From assembly GCF_000168295.1 (NCBI RefSeq), contig NZ_AAQJ02000001.1:1451001-1515000 (forward strand): DNA of 64,000 bases. Reading direction: 5' to 3'. This document shows, one piece after another, positions 25,931 through 35,677 of this stretch (its first letter is position 1; every line of letters begins with the position of its first letter). This DNA comes from Rickettsiella grylli. GTDB taxonomy: Bacteria; Pseudomonadota; Gammaproteobacteria; Diplorickettsiales; Diplorickettsiaceae. Under the pieces are notes generated by a model, which saw nothing but the letters and a program-made list of their open reading frames with translations, was not told the origin of the DNA and did not search any database. The translations under genes and the position numbers were made by a program.

Positions 25931-27193
25931 TCACGTTAAATGAGGTGAAGTAAATTTTTTTGTAATATCCTGAAAGGAATTGATATTGATCATTTTCTGT
26001 AGTGAATGACAGGATGTAATAAGAGAAATTAAACGAATATCGCCTTGTAAAACGCGCGGGAAAGGTTTTTTTTGATTTTCAATTGCAGTCGATATTCCAC
26101 CCACCGTTCGGTATCGTTTACTTAAATCGCCCATTCCTGACAAACCACCCAATGCTCTATAGCGTTGATCGAGTTCGCTAATAGAAATTTGATAAAGTTT
26201 AGCGACATCGATAAATTGTTTTTCTATCATTTCTGGATGTTTGTAATTTGGATTTATCGTCGCAAACTCCTGAAAAAGCTCCGTAGATATCAATATTTTT
26301 CCATCCACTATGTTTATTTTAGCTTCTTTTTCATTAATTAAAATTTTTTCATCTGCAATTTCTTTACGCAGCCATTGTAAAAAAGCTTCACCGCTTGGCT
26401 CCGTTGTCTCAATTTGCGCGCTTAATCTCGAATGTTCAATGAGTTCTATTTCTGCGCGTGGAACCATCGACATAAACGATGTCATCGGAATTCGCTCTTC
26501 GTTTCCTGATAATAAATGTAACCACATTTCTAATATTTTTAAATCGCTTGCAATCCAATGAAAACCTTCTGTTTCTAACGAACGAGGATAGGCACACTCC
26601 AAAATCTGTCGTGCTAAAATGGGTGTGATCAATGGCTGGAGATTGTTATAATTTTCTTTTATAAAATCGGTTTTATAATAATAGCCCAGCCCAAGCATGG
26701 ATCCAGTAAAAGGACTCCAGTTTTTTAGTGGGTAGGATTTTTTATTACAAAGCACCGTATTATATTCAACCACTAATTGACCGACATCTAAAAATAATGC
26801 GGCAGTAAATGTCGCATAAAGTGATAAATCATCACGACAAGATAGTCCCATTAAATTATTTTTTTCCGAAAAAAAATAATTTAAGCATAACGAAAGTGAT
26901 CGCGCACTTCGTTCCAAACCTCTTTCTAAAAAATTAATTTTATGATTAAAAAATCCAGGTTGCATTAAAGGAATCTCCTGGACAAATTCGGAAAATTTTT
27001 TTATCACCGGTAAATATAAATTTTTAAATTGATTCGAAGACGGAATGAATGATTTTATTGTTTCTACCCTTTCTAAGGTATTTTTTTTATTTAATAAATC
27101 ATCCGCTGATTGAATACGATTTAGATCGGTTTTTATTTTTTTAGCGTGATTGACTTTTTTAAATGCGGAATTTAACCCTTTGAACATAACCAT
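25931..27193 (-). CDS. TraI_2-like (MOBH relaxase/HD-type) domain protein, unknown function
   Basis: The 420-residue protein has no signal peptide. Its middle (about 75-250) resembles the TraI_2 helicase/relaxase domain of integrative elements: LMQPGFFNHKINFLERGLER, then ATFTAALFLDVGQLVVEYNT, and KNWSPFTGSMLGLGYYY. The HD-type metal motif normally expected as LHDxG reads FLDVG here, so nuclease activity may be lost. No other conjugation gene is near. It is upstream of apaH on the same strand with a 10-base gap. It may be a domesticated remnant of a mobile element; I am moderately sure of the family only. Confidence 0.5.
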   Translation of the reverse strand: MVMFKGLNSAFKKVNHAKKIKTDLNRIQSADDLLNKKNTLERVETIKSFIPSSNQFKNLYLPVIKKFSEFVQEIPLMQPGFFNHKINFLERGLERSARSLSLCLNYFFSEKNNLMGLSCRDDLSLYATFTAALFLDVGQLVVEYNTVLCNKKSYPLKNWSPFTGSMLGLGYYYKTDFIKENYNNLQPLITPILARQILECAYPRSLETEGFHWIASDLKILEMWLHLLSGNEERIPMTSFMSMVPRAEIELIEHSRLSAQIETTEPSGEAFLQWLRKEIADEKILINEKEAKINIVDGKILISTELFQEFATINPNYKHPEMIEKQFIDVAKLYQISISELDQRYRALGGLSGMGDLSKRYRTVGGISTAIENQKKPFPRVLQGDIRLISLITSCHSLQKMININSFQDITKKFTSPHLT

Positions 27194-27419
27194 TTTTCAA
27201 TACCCATCGTTTTGTATCGCATAATAAAGACGATTTAATCATAGAACTGAACGATCAGTTGATATAAAATTATGAATAAACTAAATTATAGCGTAGTTAA
27301 AAATACCTAATTTGAATGAATGTTTTATAAACTCAGCCATTCCCTATTTTCTATTTAGAAAAATTTATATGCAGTTTATCATGAAGCTGACAAAATGAAC
27401 GTAAACGTAGAGGTTTTTT

Positions 27420-27614
27420 ATGACATTACCCTTAAAACGCAGTCAAACGAAAAATTACTATGAAATCAAGCGTCAAAACCTCCCTCTCTCATGCCCATTA
27501 AAAAGAAGCACGTTGTGGGATTCCCATCCTCGGGTTTATTTACCACTTGGAAAAACGGGCTCTATAACGTGTCCTTATTGCGGAACTGAATATCTTTTAA
27601 AAGATGAAGACTAA
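27420..27614 (+). CDS. CHCC-type zinc-finger domain protein
   Basis: The 64-residue protein matches the zf-CHCC family (PF10276), related to the respiratory complex I subunit NDUFS6. LPLSCPLKRSTLWDSHPRVYL and CPYCGTEYLL give the zinc ligands C25, H36, C51 and C54. The bacterial role is not settled. It lies 64 bases before waaF on the same strand. The 226-base gap upstream shows no other gene. Confidence 0.88.
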   Translation: MTLPLKRSQTKNYYEIKRQNLPLSCPLKRSTLWDSHPRVYLPLGKTGSITCPYCGTEYLLKDED

Positions 27615-27678
27615 CTCGTTTTTCCGGAATTCATCGATTTTTTTAGCGACAGGGGATTAAAATTACTGAGAACTTTTT

Positions 27679-28710
27679 ATGAACCGCTCTAAAAAAATTC
27701 TAATTATTAGTCCCGCATGGATAGGCGATATTATCCTCGCCCAGTCTCTCTTTAAATATCTAAAATATCGCAACTCAAAGACAATAATCGATGTATTAGC
27801 GCCCGATTGGAGCCAAGAACTTTATTCTTGCATGCCAGAAATGAATCACTTCTTTGTCATGCCTTTAGGGCATGCTCAATTTCAATTCATAAAACGTTGG
27901 CAACTCGGGAAGGAACTGCGAGAAAAAAAATACGATCAAGCCATTATTCTTCCCAATTCTTGGAAATCTGCCATTATTCCTCTCGCCGCTCATATTCCTG
28001 TAAGAACAGGTTGGCTCGGTGAAATGCGCGTTAAATTACTCAATGATTGGCGCGTTTTAAATAAAAAAATGTATCCGATGATGGTTCAACGTTTTGTAGC
28101 ATTAGGGGATGCTCAATCCTTCATTAAAAATAAGGTTGATTGGTTCAATTTTAAGCCACATCTAACCATTCCTTCTGAACATAAACATTTAAAAGACAAA
28201 AAATTATCTTCGATGACAAACAAGCCTTATCTGATCGTTTGTCCTGGTGCGGCGTATGGGCCAGCAAAACGTTGGCCTACAAACTATTTTGCAGATATTA
28301 TAAACAGTAAAAAATCCAACGACGGATCCATTGTATTACTGGGTGCTGCTGCTGATACCCCGATAGGGATCGAAATACAAAAGTTAACTAAAAATGCCTG
28401 CATCAATCTCATTGGAAAAACGTCTTTAATGGAAGCAATCGCTCTTTTATCGTTTGCGACTTTGGTGATTAGTAACGATTCTGGACTGATGCATATTGCT
28501 GCAGCTTTAGATAGACCCTTAATTGCAATCTATGGTTCAACGAACCCAAAATTCACACCCCCTTTATCAGAAAAGGCTAAAATAGTTTATTTAAATCTTC
28601 ATTGCAGTCCGTGCTTCAAAAGAAAATGTCCCTTCACCCATTTAAACTGTTTAAAACAATTAACACCACAAATGGTTTTAAAGACCATTGATGATTTAAC
28701 AAAAAATTGA
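27679..28710 (+). CDS. waaF: ADP-heptose:LPS heptosyltransferase II WaaF
   Basis: WaaF adds the second L-glycero-D-manno-heptose to the LPS inner core. The 343-residue GT9 enzyme begins KKILIISPAWIGDIILAQSL with the family's WIGD motif. It has ILPNSWKSAIIPL, the nucleotide-binding CPGAAYGPAKRWP (about residue 191) and VISNDSGLMHIAAAL. It ends with the CSPCFKRKCPF cysteine cluster usual in WaaF. Donor supply comes from HldE and HldD, whose genes are also in the window. Confidence 0.93.
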   Translation: MNRSKKILIISPAWIGDIILAQSLFKYLKYRNSKTIIDVLAPDWSQELYSCMPEMNHFFVMPLGHAQFQFIKRWQLGKELREKKYDQAIILPNSWKSAIIPLAAHIPVRTGWLGEMRVKLLNDWRVLNKKMYPMMVQRFVALGDAQSFIKNKVDWFNFKPHLTIPSEHKHLKDKKLSSMTNKPYLIVCPGAAYGPAKRWPTNYFADIINSKKSNDGSIVLLGAAADTPIGIEIQKLTKNACINLIGKTSLMEAIALLSFATLVISNDSGLMHIAAALDRPLIAIYGSTNPKFTPPLSEKAKIVYLNLHCSPCFKRKCPFTHLNCLKQLTPQMVLKTIDDLTKN

Positions 28711-28721
28711 ATTATTTATCT

Positions 28722-30110
28722 TTATTTACCAATACAAAAATTTGAAAAAATTTTCCCTAATAAATCATGTGTTGTAAAATGGCCAGTAATTTCACCTAAA
28801 AAATTTTGTGCCATCGCTAAATCCTCAGCAATTAATTCAGAAAAAGTGTTTTCTTTTATTTTTTTTAATGCTTTATTTAAAGTCATTTGTGTATGCGATA
28901 AAGCGTCTAAATGTCGACGCCTTGCGCTAAAATTACTTTCAGAGGAATTCGTATAGCCCGCATAGTTTTTTAAATAGTTATAAAGCAACGAAAAACCTTC
29001 TCCTGTTTTTGCAGACAATTTAATAACGTTAAAATTTAATTCTTTTTCTATACGTGCATTTTCTTGACTCAGATCAATTTTATTTCTGATGATAAGGATA
29101 CGGTTATCAAGAAAAATATTTTTAAGAAACAATTCTTGTTCTTTCCAGAATATTAAATCCTCATGACGTGTTGTGTTGTGATCAACCACCCATAGAATTA
29201 AGTTTGCTTTCGCTATTTCAGCCAATGTTCTTTTTATCCCTTCTTTTTCGATTTCATCTATCGTTATTCTTAATCCTGCAGTATCAACAATATGAATTAA
29301 TAAGCCTTCAATTTGAATTTTTTCCCGAATGACGTCACGCGTCGTGCCGGCAAAAGAAGTGACTATTGAAGCTTCTTTTAAACTCAATCTATTTAATAAA
29401 CTTGATTTTCCTGCGTTGGGAGGACCCACGATCGCTAAATTGATTCCTTCTTGCAATAGAGTACCTTGTTTGGCTAAATTTTTAATATTTTGTATATCCG
29501 TTAAAATTGAATTTAACCGTGTTAAAACGTCTCCATCTTTTAAACAATCGATGTTTTCGTCTGAAAAGTCTATTGATGCTTCTAACCACATCCTCAATTC
29601 GATTATAGAATCTCGGATCTGGTTAATCCGTAATGAAAAATCACCTTGCAATGAGCGCATTGCAGCACGTGCGGCTTGCTCTGATTCAGCATTAATTAAA
29701 TCAGCAATCGCTTCAGCTTGTACCAGATCAAGTTTCGCATTTAAAAACGCACGTTCTGTAAATTCTCCGGGTCTAGCCAATCGAGCTCCCAACTGTAGGA
29801 CGCGTTTTAGCAAACAATCGACAACAATAGGTCCTCCATGACATTGCAACTCAAGAACATCTTCACCGGTAAAAGAATGTGGAGCGGGGAAATATAAAGC
29901 GAGACCTTGGTCGATAAGCGATCCATCTTTTGCTAAAAAGGAACAATATTCTGCATATCTTTTTCTAGGTGCCCGTCGCAATAATTGATTAGCAATACGT
30001 TTAATCGTTGAGCCTGAAATACGAATTACAGCAATTCCGCCTCTACCTTGTGGGGTAGCCAGCGCTACAATCGTTTCATTGGCTTTAGTGGTTACTTCAA
30101 TATCATTCAC
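28722..30110 (-). CDS. mnmE: tRNA modification GTPase MnmE
   Basis: MnmE works with MnmG to place carboxymethylaminomethyl groups on U34 of certain tRNAs. The 462-residue protein has an N-terminal folate-binding domain (GGIAVIRISG, FTGEDVLELQCHGGP), a G domain with GPPNAGKSSLLN and VDTAGLR, and the C-terminal FCIGK carrying the essential cysteine. It is the usual last gene of the rpmH-rnpA-yidD-yidC-mnmE cluster read away from the origin. mnmG (gidA) does not follow in this window. Confidence 0.96.
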   Translation of the reverse strand: MNDIEVTTKANETIVALATPQGRGGIAVIRISGSTIKRIANQLLRRAPRKRYAEYCSFLAKDGSLIDQGLALYFPAPHSFTGEDVLELQCHGGPIVVDCLLKRVLQLGARLARPGEFTERAFLNAKLDLVQAEAIADLINAESEQAARAAMRSLQGDFSLRINQIRDSIIELRMWLEASIDFSDENIDCLKDGDVLTRLNSILTDIQNIKNLAKQGTLLQEGINLAIVGPPNAGKSSLLNRLSLKEASIVTSFAGTTRDVIREKIQIEGLLIHIVDTAGLRITIDEIEKEGIKRTLAEIAKANLILWVVDHNTTRHEDLIFWKEQELFLKNIFLDNRILIIRNKIDLSQENARIEKELNFNVIKLSAKTGEGFSLLYNYLKNYAGYTNSSESNFSARRRHLDALSHTQMTLNKALKKIKENTFSELIAEDLAMAQNFLGEITGHFTTHDLLGKIFSNFCIGK

Positions 30111-30122
30111 GTCTACATACGA

Positions 30123-31739
30123 TCACTGTTTTTTTTTAGATAACTCGACGCTTAATCGTCGCATAATAAACCACTGTTGTAAAATGGAAAGCGTATTATT
30201 TACAATCCAATAGAGGACTAAACCAGAAGGAAAGTTCAAAAATAATGCTGTAAAAAAAATAGGTAAAAACTGCATTACCTTGGCTTGTGTAGGGTCTGGT
30301 GGTGGTGGGTTCAGACGTTGTTGGACAAACATCGTAATCCCCATTAAAACAGGTAAGATATAGTACGGATCTTTAGCGGACAGATCATGAATCCAAAGGA
30401 TGAAGGGCGCCTGTCTTAATTCCACACTTTCTAATAACATCCAATAAAGTGCAATAAATACTGGAATTTGTACTAATATGGGCAAACACCCTCCCAAAGG
30501 ATTCACTTTCTCGGTCTTATATAGCGCCATGGTGGCTTGTGTTAATTTTTGTTTATCATCACCATAACGCTCCCTTAAAGCCTGTAGGCGAGGTTGTAAG
30601 CTACGCATACTCGCCATTGATCGATAACTTTTAGCCGATAAATGATAAAAAGCTAATTTTATTAATACCGTTACAATAACGATTGACCATCCCCAATTCC
30701 CGACATAATGGTGAATAAATTTTAGTAGCGAAAAAAGGGCCATGGAGATGAACCATAAAATGCCATAATCCACTGTCAAATCTAAATGAGGCGCTACTGC
30801 TTTTAAGCGATCCATACTTTCAGGACCTAGATAAAGCTTACTTTCACTGACAAATTCCATTCCGGGCTGAATTTGAAAAGGCGCTCCTAACATACCCAGC
30901 GTATAAATATCGTCCTTTGCGTAGCTATAAAAGTGAAATTCCTGACCTGCTGGAGGTATCCAAGCACTTAAAAAATAATGTTGCAACATGGCTACCCAAC
31001 CGTCTTGAGTGGCCAACGACAGAGTTCCCTGTTTCATTTTATCGAAGCTAATTTTTTGGTAAGGTTTATTTTGTGTCGAAATTGCTCCACCTGTATATGA
31101 ACTAATATTAAATAAGCTATGGGCTTTATCAATTTTCCGTTGTTGAAATTGAACATAAAAACGACCTTCAAAAATAGAAGGCGCGACATTCGATATCTGA
31201 TAACGCACAGGGATTAAATAATCATTTCTTTTAAAGGTAAATTGTTTTTGAACTTTTATTTTTCCGCACGTATTACAAACTAAAGAAACTTTTAATACGG
31301 ATTCCTCTGGATTCAATGTATAGTTGTTTTTATTACTCTGATAGTGGAATACCTGCTTTTTCTCCGTTGAAATCAATCCATTTTGCGCGACGTAATAATG
31401 AGCGTTATCATTATTTAATAATTGAAACGGGGTTGAACGGGGTTGATTGGGATACTGTGGATAGTGTAAAAGATTTGCTTTGACAATATTTCCCCCTACA
31501 GTATCTATCCAAACATCAAGCACATCCGTTTTAACATGAATAAAACGATTTTTGTTTCTATTTTCAACGGGAATTGTTTTCATGGCCGGTAAGTTTATTT
31601 TGTTATCCGGCTGTTCTGTTATAACATTCGCAGAACCTATTTCTTGATGATGAGACGGATATTCATTTTGCCATGCATTCCATAACATAAATGCTACTAA
31701 AAACAAAGCACCTAATAAAAAAACGCGGGCTAGTTCCAT
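30123..31739 (-). CDS. yidC: Membrane protein insertase YidC
   Basis: YidC inserts proteins into the inner membrane alone or with SecYEG. The 538-residue protein has an N-terminal membrane anchor, a large periplasmic beta domain (about 60-330), and a C-terminal Oxa1-type region with NWGWSIVIVTVLIKLAFY, the cytoplasmic loop LRERYGDDKQKLTQ, and VNPLGGCLPILVQIPVFIAL. Length is typical of gram-negative YidC. It begins 5 bases after yidD. Confidence 0.96.
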   Translation of the reverse strand: MELARVFLLGALFLVAFMLWNAWQNEYPSHHQEIGSANVITEQPDNKINLPAMKTIPVENRNKNRFIHVKTDVLDVWIDTVGGNIVKANLLHYPQYPNQPRSTPFQLLNNDNAHYYVAQNGLISTEKKQVFHYQSNKNNYTLNPEESVLKVSLVCNTCGKIKVQKQFTFKRNDYLIPVRYQISNVAPSIFEGRFYVQFQQRKIDKAHSLFNISSYTGGAISTQNKPYQKISFDKMKQGTLSLATQDGWVAMLQHYFLSAWIPPAGQEFHFYSYAKDDIYTLGMLGAPFQIQPGMEFVSESKLYLGPESMDRLKAVAPHLDLTVDYGILWFISMALFSLLKFIHHYVGNWGWSIVIVTVLIKLAFYHLSAKSYRSMASMRSLQPRLQALRERYGDDKQKLTQATMALYKTEKVNPLGGCLPILVQIPVFIALYWMLLESVELRQAPFILWIHDLSAKDPYYILPVLMGITMFVQQRLNPPPPDPTQAKVMQFLPIFFTALFLNFPSGLVLYWIVNNTLSILQQWFIMRRLSVELSKKKQ

Positions 31740-31744
31740 ATCAA

Positions 31745-32011
31745 TTAACTCATTTTTTTGGGTAGTTTAGAAACTGAAAATGGTGGGACAGGATCATACC
31801 CACCGGGATGCCAAGGATGGCAACATAATAACCGGCATATACTGAGATACATGCCTTTACAAACACCATAACGAACAATCGCAATCTGCGTATATTTTGA
31901 ACAAGTTGGATGAAATCGACAACAGCTACCAATTACAGGGCTGATAAAATAACTGTAAACCTGTACTAAAAAGATCAGGCTCTGTTGTAAGAAATTGCTA
32001 AGCTTGACCAT
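31745..32011 (-). CDS. yidD: Membrane protein insertion efficiency factor YidD
   Basis: The 88-residue protein matches the YidD family: YFISPVIGSCCRFHPTCSKY at about residues 21-40 and CRLLCCHPWHPGGYDPVP, with the conserved cysteines. YidD is a membrane-associated factor that aids insertion through YidC. Its start lies 37 bases inside the end of rnpA, a usual arrangement. Confidence 0.95.
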   Translation of the reverse strand: MVKLSNFLQQSLIFLVQVYSYFISPVIGSCCRFHPTCSKYTQIAIVRYGVCKGMYLSICRLLCCHPWHPGGYDPVPPFSVSKLPKKMS

Positions 32012-32337
32012 TGTTTATCTAAATCACACAAAAAAACTTGATTATTATATAAAGATCGACGCGTAACGACGACGATAATATCCACATCAGGCAGCCGTTG
32101 CTGATTAAGTCTAAAACTCTCACGTATAAGACGTTTGAGTCGATTTCTATTAATAGCGTTTGGAACTATCTTTTTTGAAATGACTAACCCCACCCTTGCG
32201 AAGCCCAAATCATTAGGTTTCACATAAACAACTAATCCACCCCGTTTTTGTTTTTCTCCTTGTTGAAATGTCTTTCGGAAATCCTCTGCCCGTTGAATAC
32301 GGGATGATTTAATGAATTTTTGACTAATTTTTATCAA
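31975..32337 (-). CDS. rnpA: Ribonuclease P protein component RnpA
   Basis: RnpA is the protein cofactor of RNase P, which trims the 5' ends of tRNAs. The 120-residue basic protein has RAEDFRKTFQQGEKQKRGG, FARVGLVISKKIVPNAINRN and the RNR motif NRNRLKRLIRESFR (about residues 57-70). It follows rpmH by 13 bases and overlaps yidD. Confidence 0.95.
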   Translation of the reverse strand: MIKISQKFIKSSRIQRAEDFRKTFQQGEKQKRGGLVVYVKPNDLGFARVGLVISKKIVPNAINRNRLKRLIRESFRLNQQRLPDVDIIVVVTRRSLYNNQVFLCDLDKQWSSLAISYNRA

Positions 32338-32350
32338 ATGAGATAAAAAT

Positions 32351-32485
32351 TTAAGCTGTTAAGCGAAAACGACCTTTCGCACGTCGTCGTTTAATGATTA
32401 AACGACCCTTTTTTGTGGCCATGCGTGCCCTAAATCCGTGGGTTCTTTTTCGTTTTAGATTACTGGGTTGATATGTTCTTTTCAT
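32351..32485 (-). CDS. rpmH: 50S ribosomal protein L34 RpmH
   Basis: A 44-residue frame beginning [20 protein letters not shown] and ending in an arginine/lysine-rich tail is L34. It is too short for a standard gene search but unmistakable by sequence and position. It is the first gene of the rpmH-rnpA-yidD-yidC-mnmE run and has a strong promoter 47 bases upstream. Confidence 0.97.
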   Translation of the reverse strand: MKRTYQPSNLKRKRTHGFRARMATKKGRLIIKRRRAKGRFRLTA

Positions 32486-32531
32486 AGTTACAATGCCTCT
32501 AAGAGCCTGTTATCTCATTAAAGAAGGACGT

Positions 32532-32560
32532 ATCTTAGGGTAGCCTATTTAAATTGTCAA
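32532..32560 (-). promoter_or_regulatory. Predicted rpmH operon promoter
   Basis: On the minus strand a perfect TTGACA (32560-32555) is followed after 17 bases by TAAGAT (32537-32532), 46 bases before the rpmH ATG. This is one of the clearest sigma-70 promoters in the window. Confidence 0.65.
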
Positions 32561-33067
32561 TTATAATTCCAGAAAAACGCTTCTCTGGCCTTTAAAATCA
32601 TGCGATTTAAATAGATTAGATTGTATTGATGCGTGTTTTATTGTTTTTTTTTACTGTTTATAGAAAAAGTACGATTATTCCTCTTTCAATTCGATTATGT
32701 CTACGAATGCTCATTTTAGATTCTTTAGGTCTCATTAGATCACTATGCTTCTATCATAATTATAATTTATTTTAGATAAATAGGAGTGATGATAACGTAC
32801 GGCTATTTCTGTTCTAAACACAATTTTTATTATATTTTTCATGCGATTAACAAAAAGGTTAATTGGGGATAAGTTGGGATTAGATGTGCACGAAGCAACC
32901 TTGTTTTAAGGGCAAGCTCATTTATATTTTTTTTTAACAGTTATATGCACACGTTTATTCGTTATTATTAACAGATTTTAGATGAGATTGGGTATATAAT
33001 TGACCCGCTTGTTACCTAATGAATCATTTTTTATAGATAATTATTTATAAACTGTTCTCATATTTTG

Positions 33068-33095
33068 TTGCTTACAAAAATTTGTTTCATATGAT
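33068..33095 (+). promoter_or_regulatory. Candidate dnaA promoter
   Basis: TTGCTT (33068-33073), a 16-base spacer and TATGAT (33090-33095) lie about 100 bases before the dnaA GTG start. Both hexamers are imperfect. Confidence 0.35.
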
Positions 33096-33198
33096 TTACA
33101 AAATATCCAGTTTTTTTTAAATGTCCTTAGGCTAGATAAGCTATAAAAATTGTGATATGAACTTAGGTCGGTTTATTTTAGATAATAGAGGAATTATT

Positions 33199-34551
33199 GT
33201 GACAACTGCTTTAGCAACGTTTGTTTGGCAAAAATGTTTGGATCGACTTCAAGATTATATCTCACTCCAAGATTTTAATACGTGGATACGACCGTTGCAG
33301 GCAGAACAAAAAGAAGATCAACTTGTTTTATGGGCGCCTAATCAATTTGTGTTGCATTGTGTTAATGAGAGATTTTTAGTTCATATTAATCAAATTTTGA
33401 CTCAATTAGATGAAGCACCTCCTGAGGTTATACTTCGAGTGGGTAGTCGTGATAATCAAACCTCTCAAATATCACCCATACTTAGAAATGCTCAAGGTAT
33501 AAAAGGAAAATCGAGAGTAGTAAAAACTTCGTCAACGCATATCAATTCAAATTTTACATTTATTAATTTTGTTGAAGGTAAATCGAATCAATTAGCGCGA
33601 GCAGCATCCGTTCAAGTGGCAGAAAATCCAGGGGAAGCCTATAACCCGTTATTACTTTACGGAGGAGTTGGATTAGGAAAAACACATTTAATGCACGCCA
33701 TTGGTAACGCTATTTTACTTAAGAATCCACATGCAAAGGTGTTATATCTCCATTCGGAACGTTTTGTTGCGGATATGATAAAAGCGTTGCAAACCAATAC
33801 AATTAATGATTTTAAAACGTATTATCGTTCATTAGACGCACTATTAATTGACGATATTCAATTTTTTGCAGGGAAAGATCGTTCTCAAGAGGAGTTTTTT
33901 CATACCTTTAATACATTATTGGAAAGTCAACAACAAATCGTATTAACCTGTGATCGATATCCAAAAGAAATGTCGGGTGTAGAGGAGCGATTAAAATCAC
34001 GTCTCGGTTGGGGATTGACTATTGCCATTGAACCCCCGGATCTGGAAACTCGGGTTGCTATTTTAATTAGTAAAGCTGAGCAAACCAAAATAAGTTTACC
34101 TCAGGAAGTCGCTTTTTTTATTGCTAAACGAATTCATTCCAATGTGAGAGAGCTTGAAGGCGTATTAAAAAGGGTTGTTGCCTATGCGCAATTTACAGGA
34201 CTACAAATCACACTCGAATTAGTGCGCGAGGCAATAAAAGATGTGCTTGCTTTACAAGATAAATTAGTTACGGTAGATAATATTATTAAAACGGTTGCTG
34301 AATATTATAAAATTAAGGTTTCTGATTTACTTTCTAAACGACGTACATCTTCTTTAGCACGTGCGCGCCAAATTGCAATGGCATTGGCAAAAGAATTGAC
34401 TAATCATAGTTTACCGGAATTAGGCCGCGCTTTTGGTGGACGCGACCATACAACTGTGTTACATGCTTTTCGAAAAATACAAGAATTAAAAAAAACAAAT
34501 ACTGGGGTTGCGGAAGATTTTATAAATTTGTTGCGTACTTTATCGAGTTGA
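33199..34551 (+). CDS. dnaA: Chromosomal replication initiator DnaA
   Basis: DnaA binds the origin and opens it in its ATP form. I start it at the GTG at 33199 (450 residues), because AGAGGA lies six bases before it and the following [20 protein letters not shown] is the family N-terminus. An ATG at 33157 would add 14 residues without a ribosome site. Domain III has [17 protein letters not shown] and [12 protein letters not shown]. Domain IV ends with [14 protein letters not shown] and [12 protein letters not shown], the DnaA-box-binding signature. dnaN follows after 7 bases. Confidence 0.95.
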   Translation: MTTALATFVWQKCLDRLQDYISLQDFNTWIRPLQAEQKEDQLVLWAPNQFVLHCVNERFLVHINQILTQLDEAPPEVILRVGSRDNQTSQISPILRNAQGIKGKSRVVKTSSTHINSNFTFINFVEGKSNQLARAASVQVAENPGEAYNPLLLYGGVGLGKTHLMHAIGNAILLKNPHAKVLYLHSERFVADMIKALQTNTINDFKTYYRSLDALLIDDIQFFAGKDRSQEEFFHTFNTLLESQQQIVLTCDRYPKEMSGVEERLKSRLGWGLTIAIEPPDLETRVAILISKAEQTKISLPQEVAFFIAKRIHSNVRELEGVLKRVVAYAQFTGLQITLELVREAIKDVLALQDKLVTVDNIIKTVAEYYKIKVSDLLSKRRTSSLARARQIAMALAKELTNHSLPELGRAFGGRDHTTVLHAFRKIQELKKTNTGVAEDFINLLRTLSS

Positions 34552-34558
34552 GGAAAAA

Positions 34559-35671
34559 ATGCAATTTACAATTAATCGTGAAATTTTATTGAAACCTTTA
34601 CAATTAGTAACCGCCGTGATCGAGCGCCGCCAAACGTTACCTATACTTTCTAATCTATTAATACGGTTGAATGATAGAAATTTGTCGTTGTTAGGAACCG
34701 ATATGGAAGTGGAGTTAGCGGGTCGTATCACGTTAGAAAAACCAGGTCAATCAGGAACAACGACTGCTCCTGCGAGAAAGCTAATGGATATTTGTCGAAG
34801 TTTACCTGAAGAGAGTGAATTAAAATTCCAGCAAAAAGGTGATAAGTTATATCTGCAATCCGGCCGTTGTCGATTTAATTTATCGACGTTGCCTGCGACA
34901 GATTTTCCAATAAGTGAAGCGTTAGATAATCATCCAGAGCAGGCAAAATTTGTTTTATCACCCAAAGGGTTACGTTCTTTGATAGAATCTACCAATTTTG
35001 CAATGGCACATCAAGATGTACGTTATTTTTTAAACGGAATGCTATGGGAATTAGATCGAGGAAGTTTGCGGGCGGTTGCAACGGACGGTCATCGTTTAGC
35101 ACTAAATGTAAAAGAAGCCAATATAACGGTTGATAATAACCAAATTATAGTTCCTAGGAAGGCTATTTATGAACTTTCACGCTTATTAAGCGATGAAGAA
35201 AATGATAGTTTAACCATATTTTTAACTAAAAATCAGTTAAAGGTAGCGATGCAGGATTATACATTTACTTCTAAACTGATTGATGGCACGTTCCCTGATT
35301 ATGATCGCGTTATTCCGAAAAGTGGAGATAAAATTTTTGAAATCGATCGTGACTTATTCAAAGCCTCTTTGTTACGCGTAAGCGTTTTATCAAATGATAA
35401 GCATAAAAGCGTTTGCCTCGAGTTAAGAAGAAATCTTTTACGTATTTTTGCCAACAACCTTGAACAAGAAGATGCCGAAGATTATTTAGACATCGCTTAT
35501 CATGGAAAAGACATCAGCATCGCTTTTAATATTAATTATCTTATCGATGTATTAAACAGTTTACCGGCTGGGCCTGTTAAGATTACATTAACATCTGCGG
35601 AAGCCAGTGTAAGGCTTGAATCTAAAGAAAAAGATGCTGGTCTCTACGTTATTATGCCTATGCGTATATAA
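34559..35671 (+). CDS. dnaN: DNA polymerase III sliding clamp DnaN
   Basis: The beta clamp tethers the replicase to DNA. The 370-residue protein shows the three repeated clamp domains. It begins MQFTINREILLKPLQLVTAV and contains ERRQTLPILSNLLI, RYFLNGMLWELD and AVATDGHRLA, with VIMPMRI at the end, which is the usual clamp C-terminus. Length is normal. It lies between dnaA and recF with short gaps, likely in one operon. Confidence 0.96.
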   Translation: MQFTINREILLKPLQLVTAVIERRQTLPILSNLLIRLNDRNLSLLGTDMEVELAGRITLEKPGQSGTTTAPARKLMDICRSLPEESELKFQQKGDKLYLQSGRCRFNLSTLPATDFPISEALDNHPEQAKFVLSPKGLRSLIESTNFAMAHQDVRYFLNGMLWELDRGSLRAVATDGHRLALNVKEANITVDNNQIIVPRKAIYELSRLLSDEENDSLTIFLTKNQLKVAMQDYTFTSKLIDGTFPDYDRVIPKSGDKIFEIDRDLFKASLLRVSVLSNDKHKSVCLELRRNLLRIFANNLEQEDAEDYLDIAYHGKDISIAFNINYLIDVLNSLPAGPVKITLTSAEASVRLESKEKDAGLYVIMPMRI

Positions 35672-35677
35672 TGTTTT

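Larger units (their letters stand above)
32486..33198. other. Probable chromosomal replication origin region (oriC)
   Basis: This 713-base very AT-rich gap lies between rpmH and dnaA, the classical oriC position in gammaproteobacteria. Genes on the left point mainly left and the dnaA-dnaN-recF run points right, as expected on either side of an origin. A DnaA-box-like TGGGGATAA (32864-32872, one mismatch to the consensus complement) is seen, with runs of A/T usable for unwinding. A cluster of perfect DnaA boxes is not obvious, so the call rests on context. Confidence 0.6.

Noticed and set aside
29329-29841. 170-codon plus-strand frame antisense to mnmE
   Set aside because: It lies wholly inside the well-conserved mnmE gene on the other strand; no motif supports it.
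33157-33198. ATG at 33157 as the dnaA start
   Set aside because: No ribosome site precedes it and the extra 14 residues are not part of the DnaA family; GTG 33199 has AGAGGA at proper spacing.
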